From the NCBI RefSeq assembly GCF_028867965.1, contig NZ_JAPQNT010000002.1:1-64000 (forward strand): 64,000 nt of DNA, written 5' to 3'. The DNA comes from Flavobacterium sp. SUN046 (GTDB lineage Bacteria > Bacteroidota > Bacteroidia > Flavobacteriales > Flavobacteriaceae). The notes below the pieces were generated by a model. The model saw only the letters and a program-made list of their open reading frames with translations, was not told where the DNA came from and searched no databases. Positions 23,585-32,932 of the stretch are shown here, piece after piece. Position numbers and translations under genes: made by a program. How positions within the stretch are numbered: position 1 is the stretch's first letter; the number at the start of each line of letters is the position of its first letter.

Positions 23585-25219
23585 ATGATTACATTAAACG
23601 ATATTTCCGTAAATTTTGGCGGAACCACATTATTCAGCGATGTTTCTTTTGCAATAAATGAAAATGATAAAATTGCCTTAATGGGTAAAAATGGCGCAGG
23701 AAAATCAACACTTTTAAAGATAATTGCTGGCGAAAGCAAACCATCTACTGGAAATGTTTCGGCTCCAAAAGATGCTGTTGTTGCTTATTTACCGCAGCAT
23801 TTATTAACTAAAGATGGTTCAACTGTTATGGAAGAAGCATCAAAAGCATTTGGAGAAATCTTCAAAATGAAAGCCGAAATCGACGAAATCAATGAACAAT
23901 TGACCATTCGTACCGATTATGAAAGTGACGAATACATGAAATTAATCGAACGAGTTTCTGACTTGAGCGAGAAATTTTATGCCATTGAAGAAATCAATTA
24001 TGAAGCTGAAGTTGAAAAAATATTAGTCGGATTAGGATTTGAAAGAACCGATTTTACACGACAAACATCAGAGTTTTCCGGAGGTTGGAGAATGCGAATT
24101 GAACTGGCAAAAATACTTTTACAAAAACCCGATTTAATTCTTTTAGATGAGCCAACCAACCATATGGATATTGAAAGTATTCAATGGTTAGAAGATTTTT
24201 TAATCAATTCTGCTAAAGCGGTTGTGGTGATTTCACACGATAGAGCGTTTGTTGATAATATCACAAATCGTACGATTGAAGTTACAATGGGAAGAATTTA
24301 CGACTACAAAGCCAAATATTCTCATTATTTAGAATTGAGAAAAGACCGAAGATTGCACCAACAAAAAGCGTATGACGAACAACAACGCATGATTGCAGAT
24401 AATCAAACGTTTATTGATCGTTTTAAAGGAACTTTTTCTAAAACCGATGCAGTTCAATCACGAGTTAAAATGCTTGAAAAATTAGTAATTGTACAAGTTG
24501 ATGAAGTGGATACTTCGGCATTAAAATTGAAATTCCCACCAGCAGCACGTTCAGGAAATTATCCGGTAATTGTAAAAGATTTAGAAAAATCTTATGGTGA
24601 CCATTTGATTTTTAAAGATGCCAATATCGTAATTGAACGCGGTGATAAAGTAGCGTTTGTAGGCAAAAATGGTGAAGGTAAATCAACGATGATTAAAGCC
24701 ATTATGAAAGAAATTGAAATCAATGGCGGAAGTGTGGAAATTGGACATAATTCTCAAATTGGTTATTTTGCTCAAAATCAAGCCTCATTATTAGACGAAA
24801 ATGGAACCATATTTTCAACAATTGATGATATTGCAGTTGGTGATGTTCGTACTAAAATTAAAGATATTTTGGGCGCTTTTATGTTTCACGGTGACGATGT
24901 TACCAAAAAAGTAAAAGTACTTTCAGGCGGTGAAAAAACACGTTTGGCAATGATAAAATTATTGTTAGAACCTGTAAATTTATTGATTCTAGATGAGCCA
25001 TCGAATCACTTAGATATGAAAACCAAAGATATTATAAAAGATGCGTTACGTGATTTTGACGGAACTCTAATTTTAGTTTCGCACGATAGAGATTTCCTTG
25101 ACGGATTGGCAACTAAAGTTTTTGAATTCGGAAACAAACGTGTAAAAGAACATTTTGAAGATATTAAAGGATTTTTGGCGCATAAGAAAATGGAAAGTTT
25201 GAGAGAAATTGAAAAGTAG
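23585..25219 (+). CDS. ABC-F family ATPase (translation factor type)
   Basis: A 544-residue cytoplasmic protein with two ABC domains and no membrane segments. Domain 1: Walker A GKNGAGKST (about 34-42), signature FSGGWRMR, Walker B LILLDEPTNHMD. Domain 2: GKNGEGKST, LSGGEKTR, LLILDEPSNHLD. A linker with the P-site tRNA-interaction-like charged helix (RLHQQKAYDEQQRM) separates them. ABC-F proteins act on ribosomes; this one is of the EttA/YbiT size class. The upstream region (23463-23580) holds AAACTTAG-type low-complexity sequence. Confidence 0.92.
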   Translation: MITLNDISVNFGGTTLFSDVSFAINENDKIALMGKNGAGKSTLLKIIAGESKPSTGNVSAPKDAVVAYLPQHLLTKDGSTVMEEASKAFGEIFKMKAEIDEINEQLTIRTDYESDEYMKLIERVSDLSEKFYAIEEINYEAEVEKILVGLGFERTDFTRQTSEFSGGWRMRIELAKILLQKPDLILLDEPTNHMDIESIQWLEDFLINSAKAVVVISHDRAFVDNITNRTIEVTMGRIYDYKAKYSHYLELRKDRRLHQQKAYDEQQRMIADNQTFIDRFKGTFSKTDAVQSRVKMLEKLVIVQVDEVDTSALKLKFPPAARSGNYPVIVKDLEKSYGDHLIFKDANIVIERGDKVAFVGKNGEGKSTMIKAIMKEIEINGGSVEIGHNSQIGYFAQNQASLLDENGTIFSTIDDIAVGDVRTKIKDILGAFMFHGDDVTKKVKVLSGGEKTRLAMIKLLLEPVNLLILDEPSNHLDMKTKDIIKDALRDFDGTLILVSHDRDFLDGLATKVFEFGNKRVKEHFEDIKGFLAHKKMESLREIEK

Positions 25220-25239
25220 TTTTATCTGATATAAAAGCA

Positions 25240-25275
25240 AACCCGACAAATTCAATGAACTTGTCGGGTTTTTTA
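25240..25275. terminator. Bidirectional terminator between convergent genes
   Basis: AACCCGACAA and TTGTCGGGTT form a perfect 10-bp stem around an 11-base loop, followed by a T run on the plus strand. It separates the ABC-F gene from the convergent anti-sigma-like gene. Confidence 0.88.
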
Positions 25276-25288
25276 TTGAGTGAGTTAG

Positions 25289-26197
25289 TTATTCTTTCTT
25301 CTGCAGAATTGGTTTTCCGTCTTTAGTGGTAACGATTACAATTCCTTTTTTTCCTTTTTCTCCATAAATTGTAACCGCTTTTTCAGGCTCAAGAACAGAA
25401 ATAGTTTCGATTTTTTGTTTTTTTAATGGCGCATACGGACTAGTTGGTTCTGGTCCGAATAGTTCTTTTTCAGTGTAATAAATTCCATTTATGATGTAAA
25501 GTGGTTCTTTTAAATCTATAATGGTTTCTATTTCTTCATCGTCAAGACTTGAAATGTCTTTGTTTACAATTTGTCCGTCTACTAAAATTATTGGCGCTAT
25601 TTTTTGTTCTTGATTTTTATCTTCTTTTACAGTGACTTTGTAATCAATTTTATCTGATTCAGAATTAGTTACGCCTCTTGAGTCAAATTTTCTTCCAGAA
25701 GTCCAACCATAAGTAGCATTAGAACTTGCAGTATTGAAAGAACCATTCCGAACTAAAGTGACCGAATCACTTCTAACGGCATCTTCACTTTTTGATAAAG
25801 TATAATTTGAACTAACTTGCGGTGCAGAATTTAATTGTTTAGATAAAATTTCAGATTTATTTTCTTTTATCAACGGATTTGTAATGACAACTGCATTGGT
25901 GTCGAAATGTAATTGTGGAGTAATTATTTTGGATTTAATTTCTTCTTTTACAACTTCATTACTCGGATTTATAAGTTGCTCATCTACTTTTAATAATTGA
26001 TAACCAATTGTTATTAATGTAATTACAGATGCAGCAATCATTAATTTTGTCCAATTGTTATTTTGTTTTTTTTCAACTTTGGTATCGAGTTTTGCATCAA
26101 TGCGCGACCAAACTTTTTCCATTCCAGGAAATTCTTTAGTTTCAGCATTTTCGGCAGCCGATTTTATTTTGTTAAATAAATTATCTTGATTGTCCAT
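25289..26197 (-). CDS. Anti-sigma-factor-like membrane protein with a TonB-plug-like C-terminus
   Basis: A 302-residue protein with a cytoplasmic N-terminus (about 1-48, with MEKVWSRIDAKLD), one membrane segment (about 49-65, TKLMIAASVITLITIGYQLL) and a long periplasmic part. The last 70 residues (PLYIINGIYY ... AVTIYGEKGKKGIVIVTTKDG) resemble the plug motif of SusC-type TonB-dependent receptors. It follows the ECF sigma gene by 2 bp, the usual place of an anti-sigma factor. Role as anti-sigma is inferred from topology and position; the plug-like tail might sense or mimic a receptor. Confidence 0.75.
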   Translation of the reverse strand: MDNQDNLFNKIKSAAENAETKEFPGMEKVWSRIDAKLDTKVEKKQNNNWTKLMIAASVITLITIGYQLLKVDEQLINPSNEVVKEEIKSKIITPQLHFDTNAVVITNPLIKENKSEILSKQLNSAPQVSSNYTLSKSEDAVRSDSVTLVRNGSFNTASSNATYGWTSGRKFDSRGVTNSESDKIDYKVTVKEDKNQEQKIAPIILVDGQIVNKDISSLDDEEIETIIDLKEPLYIINGIYYTEKELFGPEPTSPYAPLKKQKIETISVLEPEKAVTIYGEKGKKGIVIVTTKDGKPILQKKE

Positions 26198-26199
26198 GA

Positions 26200-26736
26200 T
26201 TAATTCGATTTTTGATAATAATGATTGTTGACTAATTCTTTTAATTTGGTTTTAGCCACATTCAATTGTGATTTTGATGTTCCTTCGGATATTTTTAGCA
26301 GCGCAGCAATTTCCTTGTGTCCGTAACCTTCAATTACAAATAAATTGAAAATTGTTTTGCAACCATCGGGAATAAAATTGAGCAAATTGAGTAAATCTTC
26401 TTCTTCTAAATTGGTTTCTGGTAAGGTTTCTGGTTGCAATCGTAAAGTAGCATCTTCTAGATAAATATTGAAATTTACATTGCGTTTCAATTGATGCAAA
26501 CATTGGTTTACCGTAATTTTTCGAGCCCAAGCTTCAAATGCTCCAAGTTCTTTAAGTTGTTCCATTTTAGTAAAAATAGTATAGAATGCATCGGCTAACA
26601 CTTCTTCTATTTCTTCTTCTTTTTTTAAATACCGTTTGCAGGTGCGATAGAGCTTTGGCGACATGTATTCATACACATATCGTTGCGCATCGCGTTGCAT
26701 TTTTCGGCAGTTAATTAATATCGTTTCGTTTATCAC
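26200..26736 (-). CDS. ECF-family RNA polymerase sigma factor
   Basis: A 178-residue sigma-70 family ECF factor. Region 2 spans about 10-80 (AQRYVYEYMSPKLYRTCKRYLK, then FEAWARKITVNQCLHQLKR). Region 4 spans about 115-170, with LLNFIPDGCKTIFNLFVIEGYGHKEIAALL and the recognition-helix-like SEGTSKSQLNVAKTKLK. It is upstream of, and probably co-transcribed with, the anti-sigma-like gene, so the pair should form one signalling unit. Target genes unknown. Confidence 0.92.
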   Translation of the reverse strand: MINETILINCRKMQRDAQRYVYEYMSPKLYRTCKRYLKKEEEIEEVLADAFYTIFTKMEQLKELGAFEAWARKITVNQCLHQLKRNVNFNIYLEDATLRLQPETLPETNLEEEDLLNLLNFIPDGCKTIFNLFVIEGYGHKEIAALLKISEGTSKSQLNVAKTKLKELVNNHYYQKSN

Positions 26737-26964
26737 AATAAGGTCTTTATGTTAAAGAGTACTTTTTTTATAAAAAGGTTGGGATGAGGTTGAAAAAAAG
26801 TTTTTTAGTTATGAGTTTTTAGTTATGATTTTCCGACGCTTCTCATCAGTTGCTAAGTTCAGATTGAATTATTTTCAGTTACAGATAAAAATTCTTGCGA
26901 AAGAAAAACGTGAATTTACCACATTTTTTGACATTTCTGCAAACCGCTGTTGGCAGTAGTTTTT

Positions 26965-27564
26965 TTATTTACTTTTAAGTTTTTCGTCGTACCAAACATC
27001 TTCGTATTTATTTCTATTAATTAAAAATCTGAAACCAATTTCCAAACCTAAATATTTAATAATTTCGGGACGTTGTGCTAATAAGTGTTCTGCGCAAATT
27101 GGTTGAAAAAAATCTTCCGCCTCTGAATATTCTCCTGACCAAATAAACCAACCTGTTGTTGTTTTTTCGTTTTGATGTCGTAATCCATTTATTGGGTCTT
27201 TATCGAGATTAGTTGAAACTCCAATTTTAAATTTTTTGTTTATTGGCATCCATTCAGAATTATATTTTTTGCATATTTCTTTTTGAGTTTCAATATGTGA
27301 ATTCCAAGAATTATAGATATGTAGTTCATCTTGTTCTGTTAGTAATCGTTTTTTCCACAGAGAAATATTTAGTATATTTATTTCGAAGTTTATTTCTTCG
27401 TTATTCCATTGAAAAAGTATGTCAGAAACAATTTCATCTTCGTCCCATTCAAATTCATCGTTTGTAATTTTATTCCACGCAAAATCTTGAACTGCTATTT
27501 TATCTATTTTATTATCTAGGAAATTGTCACAAATTTCAATTAAATTTTCTCTAGTAATTTTCAT
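26965..27564 (-). CDS. DUF2185-like (Imm33-type) protein
   Basis: A 199-residue soluble protein. The C-terminal 90 residues contain TGWFIWSGEYSEAEDFFQPI and then HLLAQRPEIIKYLGLEIGFR, resembling the DUF2185/Imm33 immunity-protein family. The acidic N-terminal half (DEFEWDEDEIVSDILFQWNN) resembles small defence or immunity proteins. No adjacent toxin is visible. The start overlaps the stop of the upstream gene (ATGA at 27561-27564), so the two are coupled. Confidence 0.6.
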   Translation of the reverse strand: MKITRENLIEICDNFLDNKIDKIAVQDFAWNKITNDEFEWDEDEIVSDILFQWNNEEINFEINILNISLWKKRLLTEQDELHIYNSWNSHIETQKEICKKYNSEWMPINKKFKIGVSTNLDKDPINGLRHQNEKTTTGWFIWSGEYSEAEDFFQPICAEHLLAQRPEIIKYLGLEIGFRFLINRNKYEDVWYDEKLKSK

Positions 27565-28397
27565 TTTTTCGAATTTTCTGGCAATATTACTGCTAACTTA
27601 TATATATCCGATACCAATTCTTCAGTATCATTATCTTCACACAATAAGAATTCAAATCGGTTCTCTAACTTTTGAAACAAAGTCAATCCTTCAAATTTAT
27701 TGGTTTCTGAAATCATTTGAATAAAAAGAAGTTCAAAATCCTTCAAATTAAAACTTCCAATAAAGCTTCCCAAAATTTCTCCATCATTATAAGTAGAAGT
27801 TGTGTTTTCGGCTGCTGCAAGAAAATAAACTATTCCGTCAATTAAAATTGCATCTGTGAAAGTAGCTTCAATATCTTTGATTTTGGGAAGTTTTATAGCA
27901 ATAAATTGTAAGTCTTTAGTGATTTTATTTCGAATAAAAAGTCCGTTTTTAGAATTCGCTCCATTACCACGTTGAAAAAAATAATAGTTTTCATCATCAA
28001 TAATTGTTCCTTCAATATTCAATTCATCTTCTGAAAGCGATGCACAATCTCTTAATTTTTCATACAATTTAGAGATATCTTTTTCTTTAATTTCTTTATT
28101 ATCAAAATTATAAGTAAAACGTTTCTCTCTTTTTTTTGTCGAACCTGATCCAAAAAGATACAATTGGTTGTTGTATAAAGTTACTGATTCAAAATCGAGT
28201 TTTTCTTTTTTAATTAAATTCTCTTGACTATTTTTAAATAATGGAATCTTATTAAGTTGCGCTTCATTTATTTGATATTCATATAAATAACTGCTATTGT
28301 CTGAAATTATATAAAGTAAATTATCTTTATAAACCAATCCCGATGTAGCGCCAATTCCGTTAATTGTGTAAAGTTTTGAAAGTTCAAAATTAATCAT
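27561..28397 (-). CDS. Conserved hypothetical protein, possible beta-propeller
   Basis: A 278-residue, beta-rich protein with repeated short strands and motifs such as YKDNLLYIISDNSSYLYEY, LYNNQLYLFGSGSTK and DGIVYFLAAAENTT at intervals of about 50-60 residues, suggesting propeller blades. No signal peptide is seen, so it is probably cytoplasmic. It resembles the DUF6929 family as I recall it, whose function is unknown. It is transcribed with the DUF2185-like gene (4-bp overlap) and divergently from the PPK2 gene. Confidence 0.6.
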   Translation of the reverse strand: MINFELSKLYTINGIGATSGLVYKDNLLYIISDNSSYLYEYQINEAQLNKIPLFKNSQENLIKKEKLDFESVTLYNNQLYLFGSGSTKKREKRFTYNFDNKEIKEKDISKLYEKLRDCASLSEDELNIEGTIIDDENYYFFQRGNGANSKNGLFIRNKITKDLQFIAIKLPKIKDIEATFTDAILIDGIVYFLAAAENTTSTYNDGEILGSFIGSFNLKDFELLFIQMISETNKFEGLTLFQKLENRFEFLLCEDNDTEELVSDIYKLAVILPENSKK

Positions 28398-28457
28398 AGT
28401 TGCATCTTGTATAAGAATTCAAAAATACTATTTTTACATTAATAAAAACGCACTATT

Positions 28458-29333
28458 ATGGACTCATTAAACCCTGAGGATTTTAAAGTTACAGATAAAA
28501 TAAAATTATCTAAAATTCCAACAAAGTTAAATATTGATACTGATAAAGATCAAGAAGAATTAGCTTTAGATAAAATTCAAATTAAGTTGAGTAAGAAACA
28601 AGATGCCATGTATGCTCATAATAAATATGCGTTTCTAATATGCTTGCAAGGCATGGATACAAGCGGAAAAGACAGTTTAATTCGAGAAGTTTTTAAAGAA
28701 TTTAATCCACGCGGAGTAGTGGTGCACAGTTTCAAAACACCAAATTCTACCGAGTTGGAACACGATTATTTATGGCGTCATTATTTGGCTTTGCCCGAAA
28801 AAGGAAAGTTTGCAGTTTTTAATAGAACCCATTATGAAAATGTATTGGTAACTCGAGTCCATCCTGAATATATTTTATTTGAAAATTTACCCGAAATTAA
28901 ATCTGTTGAAGATATTACGACTCAATTTTGGAAGAATCGATTTGAACAGATTAATAATTTTGAAAAACACATAGCTCAAAACGGAACTAAGATTTTGAAA
29001 TTTTATTTTCACATGAGCAAAGAAGAACAACGTAAGCGATTATTAAAACGACTGGAAACTCCTGAAGATAATTGGAAATTTTCTACAGGCGATTTAAAAG
29101 AACGCGAACATTGGGACGAATATATGGATTACTACGAAGAAGCAATTAACAAAACTGCTAGTGAACACGCGCCTTGGTATGTTGTTCCAGCAGATGATAA
29201 AGGTGTTGCTCGTTACATAGTTGCCAAAACTATTTGGGAAGAATTAAAAAAATTAACGGATATTACTGAACCTGAATTAGACCCAAAAGTTAAAGCTAAT
29301 ATTGAAGTTTATAGAGCGCAGTTGAAGCAATAA
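28458..29333 (+). CDS. Polyphosphate kinase 2 (PPK2) family protein
   Basis: PPK2 enzymes transfer phosphate between polyphosphate and nucleotides. The 291-residue protein has the family Walker A GMDTSGKDSL (about 67-76), the lid-associated NPRGVVVHSF, the Walker B-region FAVFNRTHYENVLVTRVHPE, and the conserved KIFKFYFHMSKEEQRKRLLKR-like helix. The length fits single-domain class I/III PPK2 enzymes. Nucleotide specificity cannot be read off. It is preceded by a short AT-rich gap and followed by a MATE gene. Confidence 0.93.
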   Translation: MDSLNPEDFKVTDKIKLSKIPTKLNIDTDKDQEELALDKIQIKLSKKQDAMYAHNKYAFLICLQGMDTSGKDSLIREVFKEFNPRGVVVHSFKTPNSTELEHDYLWRHYLALPEKGKFAVFNRTHYENVLVTRVHPEYILFENLPEIKSVEDITTQFWKNRFEQINNFEKHIAQNGTKILKFYFHMSKEEQRKRLLKRLETPEDNWKFSTGDLKEREHWDEYMDYYEEAINKTASEHAPWYVVPADDKGVARYIVAKTIWEELKKLTDITEPELDPKVKANIEVYRAQLKQ

Positions 29334-29421
29334 TTATATAATGTTTTTTTAAGTGTTACACTGCATTTGAATTTTGTATTTGTCATTGCCATTGATTAGC
29401 TTTGTCAACTCAATTTTTGAT

Positions 29422-30807
29422 ATGAATTTTTCACAATATACCAAAGAATTTCGCTACAATATGCAATTGGCTTATCCAGTAATTTTGGGTATGGTTGGTC
29501 ATACTTTAATTGGAATTGTAGATAATATTATGGTTGGAAAATTAGGTTCAACTGAGTTGGCTGCGGTTTCATTAGGTAACAGTTTGATTTTTATTGCAAT
29601 GTCATTGGGAATTGGATTTTCTACAGCAATTACTCCAATTGTAGGTGAAGCTGATGCTGAAAAGAACACTAACAAAATCCGATTAGCATTTCATAACGGA
29701 TTGTTTTTATGTACGATTCTTGGGTTTGCATTATTTGGTTTAGTAGTTCTTGCAAAACCAATAATGGAATTATTACACCAACCCGAAGAAGTTATTTCTT
29801 TGGCAAAACCTTATTTAGATTGGGTTGCATTTTCATTAGTTCCGCTTATTATTTATCAAGGTTACAAGCAATTTGCCGATGGACTTTCAATGACAAAATA
29901 TTCTATGTATGCTATTGTTATGGCAAACATTATTCATGTAATTATCAATTATTGTTTGATTTATGGTGTGTGGATTTTCCCGAAAATGGGAATTCTTGGC
30001 GCCGGACTTGGTACCGTAATTTCAAGAATTGCAATGGTTGTTTTTATGCATTTTATATTAGCCAAACAAGAACGATTGAAACACTATTTTAGCGGATTTA
30101 GTTTTGATGAAATAAAGAAAGAAACCATTAAACGAATAGTAAATCTTGGCGTTCCATCGGCTTTACAAATGCTGTTTGAAGTTGTACTTTTTACAGCGGC
30201 AATTTGGCTTTGTGGTAACATCGGAAAAACAAGCCAAGCAGCCAATCAAATTGCTTTAAGTTTGGCATCAATGACGTTCATGTTTGCTATGGGTTTGAGT
30301 GTTGTGTCCATGATTCGAATTAGCAACCAAAAAGGATTACAAGATTATAAAAATTTGATTACCATTGCTCGTTCGATTTTTTTATTAGCAATTAGTATCG
30401 AAATTGTCTTTGCCGTTTTATTCATTGCTTTGCATCAAATTTTGCCACCATTATTTTTAGATATGGATGATTCGGTGCAACTTTTAGACAATCAAGAAGT
30501 GGTTTTAATTGCCGGAAAATTACTTTTGGTAGCCGCAGTTTTTCAAATTTCAGATGGAATTCAAGTGGTTGTTCTAGGCGCTTTACGCGGATTGCAAGAT
30601 GTAAAAATTCCAATGTATATCACTTTTATAGCCTATTGGATAATCGGATTTCCAATTTCATATTATCTTGGTGAATATACAGAACTCAAAGCAATAGGCG
30701 TGTGGATAGGACTTTTAGCAGGATTAACAGCAGCAGCATTATTTTTGTATCTTCGCTTTCACTTTTTAACAAAAAAACTAATTCTCAATTCGACTTCAGA
30801 AGTTTAA
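29422..30807 (+). CDS. MATE-family efflux transporter
   Basis: An integral membrane protein of 461 residues from the ATG at 29422; an in-frame TTG at 29374 would add 16 residues but has weaker support. It contains about 12 hydrophobic helices with two homologous halves and the MATE hallmark near the N-terminus (YPVILGMVGHTLIGIVDNIM, MVGKLGSTELAAVSLGNS). Members export cationic compounds or multidrugs using Na+ or H+ gradients; the substrate here is unknown. Confidence 0.9.
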   Translation: MNFSQYTKEFRYNMQLAYPVILGMVGHTLIGIVDNIMVGKLGSTELAAVSLGNSLIFIAMSLGIGFSTAITPIVGEADAEKNTNKIRLAFHNGLFLCTILGFALFGLVVLAKPIMELLHQPEEVISLAKPYLDWVAFSLVPLIIYQGYKQFADGLSMTKYSMYAIVMANIIHVIINYCLIYGVWIFPKMGILGAGLGTVISRIAMVVFMHFILAKQERLKHYFSGFSFDEIKKETIKRIVNLGVPSALQMLFEVVLFTAAIWLCGNIGKTSQAANQIALSLASMTFMFAMGLSVVSMIRISNQKGLQDYKNLITIARSIFLLAISIEIVFAVLFIALHQILPPLFLDMDDSVQLLDNQEVVLIAGKLLLVAAVFQISDGIQVVVLGALRGLQDVKIPMYITFIAYWIIGFPISYYLGEYTELKAIGVWIGLLAGLTAAALFLYLRFHFLTKKLILNSTSEV

Positions 30808-30832
30808 TATCTGAAATTAAAAATTTAATATT

Positions 30833-31060
30833 ATGCAATTACCAAAATTTGTACTAGCAGACAACTCCGAATTTCCGGATGATATATTTGTAATTCACTT
30901 GGATTTTCCTCGTTTTATAATTAATTTAAAAGACGACGAAGTAGAGTTTTTAGAAGACTTAGAAGGTGAAGACGAAACCGAATTAGAAAGCGAAATGGAA
31001 CATTTAATTACGCTTGCCGGAGAATTCTATGATAAAGAAGTTGCTGGTTACGAAGAATAA
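30833..31060 (+). CDS. Small acidic conserved hypothetical protein
   Basis: A 75-residue, very acidic protein (MQLPKFVLADNSEFPDDIF...) with a C-terminal run rich in Glu/Asp (EDLEGEDETELESEMEHL). It follows the MATE gene by 25 bp on the same strand and abuts the convergent meaB gene without overlap. The protein looks like a small protein frequently met in Flavobacteriaceae, without known function. Confidence 0.7.
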   Translation: MQLPKFVLADNSEFPDDIFVIHLDFPRFIINLKDDEVEFLEDLEGEDETELESEMEHLITLAGEFYDKEVAGYEE

Positions 31061-32134
31061 TTATTTAAAATATTTTTCCAACAAACTCATAGCCGCTGCA
31101 AATGGTGATAATTCATTATTTTGCACGGCTTTTTTATTTGCTTCAAGCAAAATACTAATTTCAGGATGATTGTAAAAGTTATTTTTCAATTGTTCGTTAA
31201 TCGTTTCCAGCATCCAATATTGACTTTGTTCTTGGCGTTTTTCTTCAAAATAATGATTGCCTTTAGTCAATTCTAAATAACTTGAAATGGTTTTCCAAAC
31301 GTCATTAATTCCTTCTTTTGTATAAGAACTACAAGTAGAAACCGTCGGAATCCAACCTGAGTTTTTTGCCGGAAATAAATGCAAAGCCCGATTGAATTCG
31401 GTTTTGGCTAATTTGGCTTTATTGATATTATCACCATCAGCTTTATTAATTACAATTGCATCCGCCATTTCCATAATGCCACGTTTAATGCCTTGTAACT
31501 CATCGCCAGCACCAGAAATTTTTAGTAACAAAAAGAAATCAACCATGCTATGAACCGCAGTTTCACTTTGACCAACGCCAACGGTTTCTATAATTATGGT
31601 ATCAAATCCACAGGCTTCACACAAAATAATTGATTCTCGTGTTTTTCGAGCAACGCCACCCAAACTTTCGCCAGACGCACTCGGACGAATGAATGCTTTT
31701 TCATCTTTAACCAATTCTTCCATTCGCGTTTTATCACCCAAAATGCTTCCGTGACTAATTGTAGAACTTGGATCGACTGCCAAAACCGCAACTTTTTTTC
31801 CTGTAGAAGTTAAATATTTTCCAAAAGCTTCAATAAAAGTACTTTTTCCAACGCCAGGAACGCCTGTAATTCCAATTCGAACAGATTTATTAGCATAAGG
31901 CAAACAACCATTAATTACTTTATTGGCTTTGGCTAAATGCTCAGGATTAGTACTTTCAACTAAAGTTATAGCTCTGCTTAACGCAACATTGTCATGATTT
32001 AAAATTCTTGAAATCAATTCTTCCGACGATGGCTGGATTTTTCGTTTGAGTACAATTTGTTCTACAGCCAACTTACCCAAATTTTCAGGTGGCTCAATGC
32101 CGTCTTTTTCTTGCAAAGCTGATTTAGATTTCAC
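31061..32134 (-). CDS. MeaB/ArgK G3E-family GTPase
   Basis: MeaB protects and reactivates adenosylcobalamin-dependent methylmalonyl-CoA mutase by gating cofactor loading. The 357-residue protein has Walker A GVPGVGKST (about 91-99), Walker B/switch DTIIIETVGVGQSE, and the guanine-specificity motif NKADGDN. The N-terminal helical arm and C-terminal dimerisation arm are complete. The mutase genes are not in the window, but a cobalamin adenosyltransferase is encoded at 41,114-41,683, consistent with a B12 pathway. Confidence 0.93.
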   Translation of the reverse strand: MKSKSALQEKDGIEPPENLGKLAVEQIVLKRKIQPSSEELISRILNHDNVALSRAITLVESTNPEHLAKANKVINGCLPYANKSVRIGITGVPGVGKSTFIEAFGKYLTSTGKKVAVLAVDPSSTISHGSILGDKTRMEELVKDEKAFIRPSASGESLGGVARKTRESIILCEACGFDTIIIETVGVGQSETAVHSMVDFFLLLKISGAGDELQGIKRGIMEMADAIVINKADGDNINKAKLAKTEFNRALHLFPAKNSGWIPTVSTCSSYTKEGINDVWKTISSYLELTKGNHYFEEKRQEQSQYWMLETINEQLKNNFYNHPEISILLEANKKAVQNNELSPFAAAMSLLEKYFK

Positions 32135-32168
32135 AAATTGAGTTTAAAAAAGTAAAATTAAATAAAAA

Positions 32169-32215
32169 TGTTCAGTATTCCACAACTATTTTGTTATTGA
32201 ATACTGAACATTTTT
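32169..32215 (-). terminator. Terminator between the NAD-binding and meaB genes
   Basis: TGTTCAGTATTC and GAATACTGAACA form a perfect 12-bp stem with an 18-base loop, with five T (plus) or A (minus T) bases on each side. It lies just past the stop of the leftward 32230-32877 gene. Confidence 0.8.
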
Positions 32216-32229
32216 CAAATTGTATTTAA

Positions 32230-32877
32230 TTAGTAAGCAGCTGTAAATCTAACTTGATGGTGTTTCGGATTTTCAACTTCATCGGCAATAACCACTGCCA
32301 AATCTTCGCCTGATAAAATACTTCGTTGGTTTTCATCAAATACCGGATTTTCTAAACCCAATCGGTATTTTCCAGTTCTACCAGTCGTAATTCCTTGATG
32401 CATCTCGAAGGCCGGACTAAAAAATGCCCAATCCAATTCTTTTTCTTCTTTAATGGTGTTTAAAAAATCTCTTGCTGCCGATGCTCCAGGATATATTTCT
32501 TTAGGAAAATCTGGCGTGTCAACCGCTTGTAAATTTGGAGCAACAAATAAACTTCCTCCACCGCCAATTGTGATGTATCTTTTTACACCAGATTTTTTTA
32601 CAGCATTTAAAATAGCATTTGAGCCAGAAATGAAATCTTCATAAATATTCGGATTTGTCCAACCCGGATTGTAAGCACTAACTACAACATCATGATTTTT
32701 AAGTTTTTCTGTTAAATCTTGAATGTTAAAAATATCAGCAGCAACATGTTTCACATTTTCTAGATCTGATTTTTTTGCGTTTCGCGATAGTGCTGTAATT
32801 TCATGTTTACGATGTGCTAATTCGTTTAAAATGTTCGTGCCAACAAAACCTGTGGCTCCAATAATTGCAATTTTCAT
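32230..32877 (-). CDS. NAD(P)-binding, NmrA/YwnB-like oxidoreductase
   Basis: A 215-residue Rossmann-fold protein with GATGFVG (7-13) near the N-terminus and an atypical short-chain dehydrogenase body (VVSAYNPGWTNPNIYEDFI, ITIGGGGSLFV). This family (YwnB-like) often functions in quinone or redox-stress contexts. It sits 55 bp downstream of an Rrf2 regulator on the same strand, a common pair, suggesting that the regulator controls it. Confidence 0.85.
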   Translation of the reverse strand: MKIAIIGATGFVGTNILNELAHRKHEITALSRNAKKSDLENVKHVAADIFNIQDLTEKLKNHDVVVSAYNPGWTNPNIYEDFISGSNAILNAVKKSGVKRYITIGGGGSLFVAPNLQAVDTPDFPKEIYPGASAARDFLNTIKEEKELDWAFFSPAFEMHQGITTGRTGKYRLGLENPVFDENQRSILSGEDLAVVIADEVENPKHHQVRFTAAY

Positions 32878-32932
32878 AGTTAAATATATTTAATAGTAAT
32901 AAAATAAGTTACAGTTTAATTTAAAAAAATAG

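Noticed and set aside
29709..30092. A 127-codon plus-strand open frame
   Set aside because: It is a shifted frame of the MATE transporter gene.
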